From Phoma sp. XZ068 (taxonomy: Eukaryota > Ascomycota > Dothideomycetes > Pleosporales > Didymellaceae), in assembly GCA_004835665.1 (NCBI GenBank), contig RBKR01000005.1, forward strand, positions 124,001 through 188,000: DNA of 64,000 bases, given 5' to 3'. Both the position numbers and the translations under genes were made by a program. Of this stretch, positions 11,661 through 20,873 are shown one piece after another. Each line of letters opens with the position of its first letter. Positions within the stretch are counted from its first letter, which is position 1. The notes beneath the pieces are model-generated. The model ran no database searches. It saw only the letters and a program-made list of their open reading frames with translations, and was not told where the DNA came from.

Positions 11661-11770
11661 GATTACTTTTGCTAAGCTCTTACTAAACTACCCTTCCTAT
11701 AATAATACCTCTTTAATAATACTAGTTAGATATCCTAAAAAAAAGCTTAGATATAGCTTATACTCTAGTT
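11661..11770. repeat. Dispersed repeat, copy A
   Basis: Shares with 14329-14432 an ordered set of blocks: ATTACTTTTGCTAAG, a C/T-rich middle, and TAGCTTATACT near the end. Copy A is the more AT-rich, with T where copy B has C at several places, as expected of RIP decay. The parent element is unknown. Confidence 0.55.
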
Positions 11771-12365
11771 CAAGAGGGGTAGGTGCGAAGTTGACCTTGT
11801 ACTTAGGCGTTTCACACGGCTTGCCCTTGAATGTGGTTGGTGGAGCTCGCGCGACAATCCTTTCAGATATAGCAGGTTTTCCAGGCTTTGATTTTCCAGG
11901 CTTTGAAGGCTTTGAAGGCTTAGATTTTGGAGATCCTGGGCCATTCTCAGGTTCGTCTTCGGGCGTACACTCAAGATCTGTGTTACAAACATCAACAGCT
12001 TTATCTTCTGGTACGAGATATTCAAATTAAATTGGAGCAGCAGAAGTGGTCGCAGGCGTTTGCTTTGGAGTGGTGCCCGGGTTTGGGTTCGTAGGTGTCT
12101 TCGGTTTCGTGGGCGGCTTTTGGTTCGTAGGCGTCTTGTTCGATCCAGGAGTTGCACCTTTCAGACCACGACGTTCTACGCCTGCATAGACTGAGTCGCA
12201 CGAGCCAGCTTCTTGATTGAGTGTCTGGATATTATCACTATGTATTGTTAACAGATAATAATCTTCTTTCACAGCGACATACAAGGCAGCGGGGATAGCT
12301 AAAGCATAAACAATAGCACAGAGCCCAATAAAAAGCGCAATCAAGCGCCAGACCAGACTGTACAT
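11770..12365 (-). pseudogene. Broken gene for a secreted/membrane protein with Lys/Pro/Thr-rich linker
   Basis: An ATG at 12365 opens a 112-residue frame: a hydrophobic N-terminal segment (LIALFIGLCAIVYALAIPAA) as signal or anchor, a short domain with one Cys, then ERRGLKG and a linker rich in Pro, Lys and Thr. A TAA at about 12027-12029 stops it, but the same frame stays coding-like beyond it, with acidic, Cys-containing and again Lys/Pro/Ser-rich sequence, then decays into AT-rich DNA. No GT lies close enough upstream to make an intron that would remove the stop. The stop could be a CAA codon changed by a CpA-to-TpA mutation, the RIP signature. The architecture (anchor, RGL, basic Pro linker) resembles the intact secreted protein at 20874-22898, so this may be a relic of the same kind of gene. 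Confidence 0.5.
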
Positions 12366-13426
12366 GCTTTGTAAGAGTATATATAATTTGAAATTAATGT
12401 AGCGAGCGAGAAAGTCCTGTCCAGCAGGTCTTTATTTAGATGGCGGCTTATAAAGTAAAATTGAGTGTGCGGCTTAAGATATGTGCAAGATACTACAAGG
12501 TTCAAATACTAGTCTCTATAGCAGCTTGATCTAGTTATATCCGTTCTTTAAGTCCCATAAAGTCACATCTCGGACTTTAAGGCACGATATCCCTGGTTAC
12601 TGTACATTATTTAGACGGGCTTCGACAAGCGTAGCTGCTGAGAAATACAGTAGGTCTGTCGCGGCTAGAAGCATAGCATCGAAGATTCATTCCATATAAT
12701 TCAGTTATAATTCTAGACTCAAGGCTTCCAAAACTCAACTCCGATAATCTTGTGGTCTCCGGCTGTCCGCTAACTCCTTGACCTCAGCCGCCGCCTTAAG
12801 TCAGATAATAGGCCCACTCTACCAAAAGTCCGTTCCACCAGCAACAACAATGTCACAAACTGCCTTTTAATATGTTAAAACTCTATAAATTACAAGGAGA
12901 GAGGCTTTGTTATGCTTAATAAGTTTGGGACACATTAATGCGGGTTCACTAGGCGCCGGCTGCCGACCCAGAACTCACTCTCATAGCTGGACAAAAGTCG
13001 CCCCACAGCCTAGAGCAGGTACATAGCGACAACCCGCGTACTGAGGACTAGTAGTCTTACTTCGGAGCCGCCGCACTACGAGAATGGCAACGGACTTGTG
13101 CTGCACCGCCAAGACTTCTCAGGCCAGCTGTCATTACGGCATTCATCTATTCTTGGCTCGACTTGGGTGGGCAAGTATAGGACGTTACATTGCACTTCAC
13201 CTGATCTTGTTAGGGAATCAAATTGGAACGCGCCCATCGAGTACTGAGTATAATGACCGTGTTGAGACCGAAAGGCCGTGTTAATGTTCTGACCGCCAGA
13301 ATAGGTAAAGCAGATGTTCTAAACCTAAAAGTCACCTGTGCGGCGCAGTCTATTCAGTATATAATCAGCAAGTCGACCTCGACATAAAACCTTCTGCTGT
13401 CAGTCATCTTTAAAACCGGACACTGA
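12366..13426. other. Intergenic, no gene seen
   Basis: Mixed AT-rich and ordinary sequence with short stop-broken frames on both strands. It probably includes decayed repeat material; I recognise no gene or RNA. Confidence 0.4.
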
Positions 13427-14132
13427 ATGATTCCAAGTAGGGACGACATGGCGGAGGCAGATACCCTGGAAAAGACTCCATACGGCTTTATCATTTATCG
13501 TGGTGACTACCACGACGATGCCAAATGGGAGCGATACATGGCCTATCTAAAGCAGCAAACGCGACGCAATTTAGAAGCAGAAGGCATTCCCGAGCAATGG
13601 GATCGCATGGACTGGAAGGTTGTGGTAAAGACTCTAAATACATACAGCGTTGGTGGCACATGACGAACGCGCGCGCTGATAATAGTGCCACAACAGTCAT
13701 CACCCGAACTGCGAGACGTAGAACCCGAGAGGATCTGTGTGTAAGTATACTATACTTATACTAGTTTTTGTATGATGAAATTGATTAATGCAATGAAGAC
13801 GGTTCAACGAATGGCTTGAGTCCGGCGAAGAGGAGGTCAATCCTAACAGCTACCGCTACCGCGCATGCCTTTACATCGACGAGGGCTGTTTAACTTGCCA
13901 TGACATGTTTATGCGCGGTAAATTGCTAGATACAGATAACCTACTGGACTTGGTAGATACGGAGGGTTTTACGTTTGCTTACCTTGTTTCAAGGTTTGAG
14001 GAAGAGGGCTGGGTCATGGTTACTCCAGGGTCTCTCATGCCCAGGGCGGGCCAGATTCTTATGCATGAAGGCGAATACCGGGGCTGGGCAGAGATTTACA
14101 GGGAAGAAGGGGAGATTGCGGTAGATTTCTAA
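13427..14132 (+). CDS. Fungal protein of unknown function, three exons
   Basis: Conceptual protein of about 191 residues. Exons inferred: 13427-13624, 13697-13740, 13799-14132. Intron 1 has GTAAAG donor, GCTGATA branch and CAACAG acceptor; intron 2 has GTAAGT donor. Splicing intron 1 removes an in-frame TGA at 13661-13663, so the gene need not be broken. The N-terminus (TPYGFIIYRGDYHDDAKWERYM...) and RFNEWLES followed by YRYRACLYIDEGC match a family I have seen repeatedly in ascomycetes with no known role. No signal peptide or membrane segment; it should be soluble. A second ATG at 13448 is an alternative start. It survives between decayed repeats. Confidence 0.62.
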
Positions 14133-14328
14133 CAACTCATGCGAAGGAATGCATAGGATGAAATGTTGGCAACTATACGCTGTTGAGGTTATACACATAG
14201 CCAGAGAACCTATCAATGTCAGTTTGATTGAACAAGACGAAAGACCCTTATTGTTACACGAACTGCAGGAACTACCCAAGTACAATAACCTGTAACGTAC
14301 CTTACGGGAGAAAGAATCAACGGGCAAG

Positions 14329-14432
14329 AGAATTACTTTTGCTAAGGCCCTACCAAAACACTCCTACTACCCTAATACCCCCCTATTAACACCTATTAAA
14401 AGAATCTTAGGCATAGCTTATACTTAAAGCTC
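14329..14432. repeat. Dispersed repeat, copy B
   Basis: Partner of 11661-11770: AATTACTTTTGCTAAG, a C-rich middle, CTTAGGCATAGCTTATACT. This is the less AT-shifted copy and so closer to the original sequence. Confidence 0.55.
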
Positions 14433-14715
14433 ATAAACAATATATAACTCTCTCCTAGTAATATACTATAGCCGCTAAAGCAGCAGCACGTTTTTTAGCA
14501 AGGTTTAGAGCTGACCTGTAAGAACAGCTAGAGCAGGGAACAGCATGCCGCTTGGCGCCTATGCACCTACTCTGTACGCGTTGATTTGTTACAGAGTTGC
14601 TGAGTATTATCGTGGCAGTGCTCGGTTTTCTGCTCTCGAGTGCGCGGAAAAGATACAGTGTACACTAACAAAAAGCAGTCGTTCCCGCAGACTCGTAATT
14701 ACAGAGGGAGTGTCT

Positions 14716-15145
14716 AGTGGTCACCCACCTAACTACTAATCCGCCGTTACGTTGCTTGAATACGGCTGAGCGAACGGGAAGCCTTGTTTTCAACGTCCTA
14801 TGATTGTATGTGGAAGAGATGCAATAGTGGACGTCCTATGTTGGAAGATAGTCCCTCGCCACCCACTCCGCAACAAGATTCGGGTAGACAATGTGTTTTA
14901 ACTAGTGGAGTACTTGAAATATAGACTCGGTAGATTTGAATAAGATACACGTCTTTAGCGGTGACGCTTAGTAGGGGGAAAATACAACACCACACACTAC
15001 CGTTATTACCAAACTTCACTATCACCATACCTCTAGCACAAACTTTACCTGACAGGCTTTACTCTTCCCCTTCTTTTGCAATCTAAGTGTGCATGTGCCT
15101 AATGTGCTGGGTCTTTATAGCACTCTACCTACCTAGGTGACCACT
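14716..15145. mobile_element. Possible non-autonomous DNA element, about 430 bp
   Basis: The ends are inverted: AGTGGTCACC at 14716-14725 and GGTGACCACT at 15136-15145, and the adjoining bases (CACCTAAC versus TAGGTAGG) are only loosely related. No clean target duplication is visible. There is no coding sequence inside. The short inverted match could be chance, so this is a candidate only. Confidence 0.3.
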
Positions 15146-15878
15146 TTGCACCGATGTTCCTTACGCCCGTGCAATCCACCAACACAGTCTCAACAAGCGT
15201 AGCTCCTTATCACGAGCATGTTCAGGCTCAAAGGATTTTATTGCAGCATACCAAGCTACGCTACTTTTGTCAGGACCTGGTTCCAGCTGTGTGTGTCCAG
15301 CTTAGTCAAGGAGGGTCTTCACAAGCGCAGGGTAGTGTAAAAGGACTACACTCTAAACTCTGCAGTAAGGTAGCAATTTAGTACATCTTCACCTCTAAGT
15401 ATATAAGATATTACAGCTCCTAATAGTTAGCTTTTATCTACCCGTGGCCGGCATTATCGAGCCACAGCATCGTCTCTATAGTATGTCCGAGGAAGATGCT
15501 CCTTAAACCACAGTATACGCTGCACTGATCAACCTGACTACAATCACTAGCCATCGTCAAATCGTAGCCACCTGCCGTGTTTATAACGTCACTCCATCCA
15601 TGCTGTAAGAACGACTGTCATCGAGCCATTTCCGGCACAATGGTGTATGGATATGGAGCAATATCACTCGTCTGTGTCCAGCGCATCTTACTGTATCGTG
15701 AGCAACACACCATCAACCACGTCGTCCTGAGAACACCATCACATTTCCCATAAGTCAGTCACCGGCTCTTTCAACCCCTGAAAAGATTTTCTTCCTCAGC
15801 CTGTCCCTTTTTAAGGCCCCTATTTAATTAGCCTCTGTACACTTCCATCCGCTAGCCCTTCCCTACCGCGCCAGTCGT
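15146..15878. other. Intergenic, no gene seen
   Basis: Stop-rich sequence with no recognisable gene on either strand. A plus-strand open frame at 15154-15381 has no protein-like pattern. Confidence 0.4.
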
Positions 15879-16229
15879 CTACACGCACTTTCGCTGCGGG
15901 ATGTCCCACACCACTTTCAATACCACGGCTGTAATCAGGCCTAGGGTGCAGCCTAATCCGACCTGGGCCCAGTATTGGGATCGTGACATTCGCGATACTC
16001 GCGAGCCCTGTGGTTCCTCTAGCAGATGGGAAGCTTGCGATGGCGATTTGGCCGCGGGAAGTGAGGCGAGAGAGTGGTTAGAAAGGCTCGAACTTGCCAT
16101 ATCTTGCTTTTCTAAAAGTAGGGTCTCATCGCTGAGATTGGCGTTGGAGCTGAAGGTCATCTTGGTGTTGATGCTGAGATGTTGGTTTTCTGGATCGTAG
16201 GTGGGCTGCAATCTTAACAAGGTGAACAT
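15879..16229 (-). CDS. Hypothetical single-pass membrane protein or N-terminal exon
   Basis: Two ATGs (16229 and 16160) open a frame with a Ser/Leu-rich cytosolic stretch containing DETLLLEKQD and a basic/aromatic lead-in to one membrane helix (AQVGLGCTLGLITAVVLKVVW), then DIPQRKC and a stop. The layout resembles the N-terminus of fungal UstYa-like (DUF3328) proteins or other type II membrane proteins, but I find no following catalytic motifs and no clear donor site. It may be a truncated gene, an isolated first exon or a real small protein. Confidence 0.35.
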   Translation of the reverse strand: MFTLLRLQPTYDPENQHLSINTKMTFSSNANLSDETLLLEKQDMASSSLSNHSLASLPAAKSPSQASHLLEEPQGSRVSRMSRSQYWAQVGLGCTLGLITAVVLKVVWDIPQRKCV

Positions 16230-17394
16230 TCAAATCTGATCATCTTTGTTGGAGGAAAGGCACCAGGAGACTACTTTACACAGTCTATAGTGTCACTGCC
16301 GAGGAAGAAGTGGAGATGCCTGCGGCATTTTGGTACGTAGCTGCACTATTAAGAACTTCAACTTTGCTGCCTGCACAAAGGTTATATGATCGAGGATCGC
16401 TACGCGTAGTACCCAAGAATCACCCACGGTTGGAATCGAGAGTAGGCTTCTTACTGCGCCCACACGTTATTCTCAATCGGTACTGGTGACTCCATTCCAT
16501 CAATTGAAGCCTGTTGATCATTGTAAAGTTGAATGGGCATGTGGACAAAGGTATCACATCCGAGAGTTATACTTGAAATCCACGACAGTATAGGTGATGA
16601 TGATACTGGAGATTTCTCGACCGCTATGGGGACGATAGCGTTTGTTGGTTCTACGGTGCATTGACCTTAAACGTCAAACCTTCAATCTCATTGTTGCCAT
16701 AGGCACTGGGTACTCAGAGCCTCCAGTACGCTCACGTCACCGTACATTGGGGGTTCTACTGCCTGAATTAGCTCTCAAATTTGGCATACTGCTTAGCTTC
16801 TACAATCCCACTTGTTTTCCCTTTGATCGAAATGACCCGTGAGTCTTACGCTTTACCCTATTCGTTGTGTCGAGTCGCAGACAACTGTGCCGTAAGCTAT
16901 GTTACTTTAGGAAGATTGCCAGACATACTCATGACGAGTGATGTCAGATTCAATAGCGTAAATGCACACGCCCCTCCGCCAAAGACTTAGATGAATTGGA
17001 TCAGAAGTTCCCACTGGCAGTCTATCGAAAGAAGATGCAGTGGGTCACAGACTGTAGATACAGGCCTATGACCACCACACCATGACAGTTATTTGGCCCC
17101 AGAATAGCATGAAATGTAACCTTATCTCTGATGATCACCAACTTTCAGATCATGCGATCCCGTATCTGCTTGTGTTGTACAATATATGTGCTTTAGTCCA
17201 TGCAGTAGGGTCAACAACCATGGACGCACAGTGACAAAGCAAGCCGAAGACAGCCAGCCGATGAATATTCGGATTGAAGCCAGCGTATGCGAAAGAGACA
17301 TAAAAGGTGGTAACTGTCCCTTTCTTCAGAATGCCCATCATATAACGTTGTCTTCTTGACTTTCTCCCTTCGAACCTCGATACTGCCATTCAGC
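16230..17394. other. Intergenic, no gene seen
   Basis: Only short open frames with no domain or signal-peptide pattern. The last few hundred bases would be the promoter of the following secreted-protein gene. Confidence 0.4.
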
Positions 17395-18549
17395 ATGCTC
17401 TTTCATCATAACGTAGTGCTTCTAGCAGCCTCAGCTCCGCTAGCAAGTAGCTTTCGACTTACTTTCTATGCAGGCTTTGATTGCAACGGTCAGGATCCCG
17501 GACCTCTGGGTTCAAGTACCACGTCGGTGCTCGTCGTTCGTGAGGACAGCGATGGCGACCGAGACACTGTGGTGCTGTACCCTCGCAATGCAAATTGTAA
17601 CCCCTCGGAGGCTATCTCTACCACCAACGTGGGATGCGTCAACACTGTTCCTTCACTAGGTGGTTTCAACGTCATCAGTGGGGACGTCAAGCGAGCAGAA
17701 GTACAAGCCGAAACTTCTTCTCCCGTCAACCAATTGAAGTCAGAATCTCTAGGCATCACCCATGGTGACTTCTTCGAAATGGATGGTGAGCTCTGGCGCT
17801 GGCAAATGATCGCCCAAGACACCTTTACCGGTATCAAGCCCGATCAGTGGGAGGACTCATTCCATATTGCTAGTATGGCTCCTCTTCAGTTTAGCCGAGA
17901 TCATCCCTTCAACTTCACCGAGTACGACCTGCACCACGGTGAAGAAGCAAAGATTCCAGAAGCCTCGGCTACCGAGCTAGATCTTCTCCTAGGATCGAGT
18001 CGCAACCCTATGAGCGAAGTCAAAGGTGCCCTAGCCAATGCAGACATATGCCGACAACTTCGCAACTGCGGCTATAGCATCGCGATACTGAGCGACTATT
18101 ACCTTCCGGCACAAACTGAAGGGTTTGTTAATGCTGTCCGGGCTGCTGCCCCTGTTGGCCAGCGGATATGGGAATTTCTATACAACCCGTGGATTGCCTC
18201 ATACGCTGTTACTCTGTCTGGAGGCTATATTGCAGGTAGATACTTTGGTTCTACGCCCAGTTGTCCTACTACCGGTAATGATGAAGCAATTATGCGTAGC
18301 ACAATTAACGACAACATCCCATCCAGCACCCGCTACAATGCACTAAACAACGATATCATCAGTGGAGTAGGCCCGACAAGCACTCTTGCTACTCTGATCC
18401 TGCCTGCAGAGGAGCGTGGAGATGGGCGATGCAACACCCCTATTGGAGACCCGTCGCCGACCCTGAAGCTCACCCGCCATAACCGTGCGCTGTACGCAAA
18501 AGTCCCAGGTTTTGAGGAATGGTTGAAAGCTAAGGACTTTGCGGCCTAG
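17395..18549 (+). CDS. Secreted protein of unknown function, 384 residues
   Basis: Intronless. ATG 17395 is chosen because it gives a clean signal peptide (MLFHHNVVLLAASAPLASS). The mature part begins with FRLTFYAGFDCNGQDPGPLG, like small Cys-containing fungal secreted domains in which a beta-strand is followed by a conserved Cys. Cysteines are spread through the protein (about 8), including the ADICRQLRNCGYSIAILSDYYLPAQTEG region. A Gly-rich hydrophobic stretch (SYAVTLSGGYIAGRYFG) sits in the C-terminal half and could be a membrane-interacting helix. No enzyme family recognised. It is on the same strand as the large secreted protein 2.3 kb downstream, and the two may be a functional pair; that is inference from position only. 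Confidence 0.7.
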   Translation: MLFHHNVVLLAASAPLASSFRLTFYAGFDCNGQDPGPLGSSTTSVLVVREDSDGDRDTVVLYPRNANCNPSEAISTTNVGCVNTVPSLGGFNVISGDVKRAEVQAETSSPVNQLKSESLGITHGDFFEMDGELWRWQMIAQDTFTGIKPDQWEDSFHIASMAPLQFSRDHPFNFTEYDLHHGEEAKIPEASATELDLLLGSSRNPMSEVKGALANADICRQLRNCGYSIAILSDYYLPAQTEGFVNAVRAAAPVGQRIWEFLYNPWIASYAVTLSGGYIAGRYFGSTPSCPTTGNDEAIMRSTINDNIPSSTRYNALNNDIISGVGPTSTLATLILPAEERGDGRCNTPIGDPSPTLKLTRHNRALYAKVPGFEEWLKAKDFAA

Positions 18550-20873
18550 ACAGAGACACAAACACTCATTGAAGGACGAGTGGGACTGGGACGAATGATC
18601 TTTCAGCAGTCCTCAAACAATCGACCAGAAATAACTGACCCTAGTCGCTCTTTCTGATGTGTAATGGAGGCTTGCGTGCTAGATCAATTGCTCTAGGAGA
18701 TAGCAAGGGAGAATAAATGTATTGCATGGTGTCGCACATTTACAATTTCGTAGCACTTGAAACCTATTTCTAGTATAATAACGCTCCAACCGTATGCTTC
18801 TTGTAGATGTTTTGTTGAATCTACTGCGCTGCACATACGTAACCTCGGCGCATAGCTGTTTCCTGCTGAAATATAACATAACTAAAGCTCTGTTCGAGCA
18901 GCTTGTCTGCATACCCTATAAGAGCGCGCTGCATGCCTCATCAAGTTGCAAGGCTAGCCTCGCTTGAAACGCTATTAGCTAATCGCGTAGGTGATAGATC
19001 TATAAGATAACCTAGAAGCGGAATAAAGGACCGTAAGTGGCTTAAAGCAGCAGCCGCGACCTCAGCAGTGAATGCGGCCGCTGAGTACAACGAAGGAAAG
19101 CTTGCTCATCCGTAAATCAGACACAGAACACTAGTAAAGCCCCTTCCTAAGAGTGCTCCATGTTCTGTCAAGCCTACCACGCTAAATAAGAAAGCCCTGT
19201 TATTTTATGCACATGCTGTGAGCACGCTGGCCAACCTGCAATTTACTCGTAGGCTCCACTTACTTCTAACATATCTTCTTGCAGGATGGGGTCTAACATA
19301 AGTCTTGCAGGATGGGGTCTAACATAAGGAAACCATCTTCCATAATTAGACTTACGCCTTTGGTTTGCCGCTGCCGTGTAGCACAATGGATCTAAGGATG
19401 TCGAGCCTCGAATGCGCCTCAAGACGGCGAGGGAATGATCGAAAAAAAATGCATAATGTTTCCTGTCTGCCCTTTATAGCCCGCTCACTTCCTTCCCATA
19501 ATCTGAAATAGTGATGGCGAAGCCGCAAGCGCTTGGATACACGTGTGACGATGTGCCTTAGCAAGGTTTTTGGAAGATTCTAAACCTCTTTGATCAAGTC
19601 AGCCTTAGCTAATAGAGTCTTAATTGTATCGCTAGATAAAGATACGAAAGACTCTTTAGAGCCAGATCCTGCCTAACAGCTACAGCTAAAAGCAGAACAG
19701 TGATTGCACTGGCTGATGGAGAGTGAGTCGGCCACAAAAAGTCTTTCAAAATATATACAACAGCGGATATTCAGCAGGGCATGTACCTCCAGTTAACACC
19801 GCCTACGATTATGCAGGTAAACGCCGCTAAGGATTACAGGCTTTGTGCGCATAAACTTAGCGCATGTGTAGAAAGCCCGGCTTATTCGGTTCTCAACACT
19901 ATCCTGTTCAGAGCCTTTAAATCGGCTATGCGCAGAGTTTAGCTGTTTACTACGGCTCCGTTAGCTACCTAGGTAAGTGTCGTGGAGGCAGATTGGGTAC
20001 AGACTCCGATCTCCTGCATCCTGTGGGGCTGTGGAGCGCACGGCGTTTTCAAAGCGTAACGCGACTGCGGAATTCCATGTTTCCAGATCGGAATAGGCAG
20101 AAAACATGAAAATCGGATGATAAAGTCTGAAGCTTGGAGAATCCCAAGCTTGCTAAGATTCAGATAGGTTTCAGGCTATTGCTGACATCGCGGATAGGGA
20201 TGGTTTCTGACAATATTACCGCTTGCGACTCTATGAAAGCGAACTCGCACAGTTCTGACAAGCACAATACAGTCCGTATACGTGATAACGTAGCGTCATG
20301 GAGAGGTCTTCGTAGTAAAACACAAAGCTTTGGAGGTAGGTACTGTGGTTCATCTTATGTCCTCCCTCACCTCCAGGCTTGGCTTGTATTACGACTAGGC
20401 TCTTATAAAGAGCTGTAAAGGGCTTGGAGGCTCCTTTCAATGCATCTACGAGCTTACACTATGATTGACTATGCGCTTGGCACATTTCACAGAGATTGTC
20501 GATCCCTGGATACTTGCCAAGGTCCGCTTCATTGCATGTGCGATGAATATGCAGCCAATGGCCAACAAATGTATCGAACACCAGTTAGGATCCCTCCTAA
20601 AAACAGGTTGGACATGGTTTCATTGCAATCACTGAATGCGAACTCCGAGAGCGCAATGATTCGAGGTTTGGACCAGTATGGGCGGGGACGACATAAAGTC
20701 CCCATGATCCGCTCTCTTACAGACACTATCACACTCACTACATTCGTTTCCAATCATTGCATCATTCAGTCTTTTCGTGTGCCTTCGATTATTTCTAGTT
20801 CTTTCCGGGGAGATACCTTCGTCTTGATCTGTTCTGAGTACACATCACGTTGTTGCAGAGACTCTTGCGCAAG
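18550..20873. other. Intergenic, degenerate repeat-like DNA
   Basis: No gene recognised in 2.3 kb. It includes a 26-bp perfect tandem duplication (separate entry), patches such as GGCTTAAAGCAGCAGC at about 19033 that recall 14475-14490, and AT-rich decayed stretches. Short open frames near 20134-20877 overlap on both strands and look accidental. Confidence 0.4.
19277..19328. repeat. 26-bp tandem duplication, two perfect copies
   Basis: The unit begins TCTTGCAGGATGGGGTCTAA and ends CATAAG; it occurs at 19277-19302 and again at 19303-19328 with no mismatch. The perfect identity points to a recent slippage or duplication. Confidence 0.85.

Noticed and set aside
13661..13663. In-frame TGA suggesting a broken gene at 13.4-14.1 kb
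   Set aside because: A canonical intron (13625-13696) removes it and restores the family sequence, so I treat the gene as intact.
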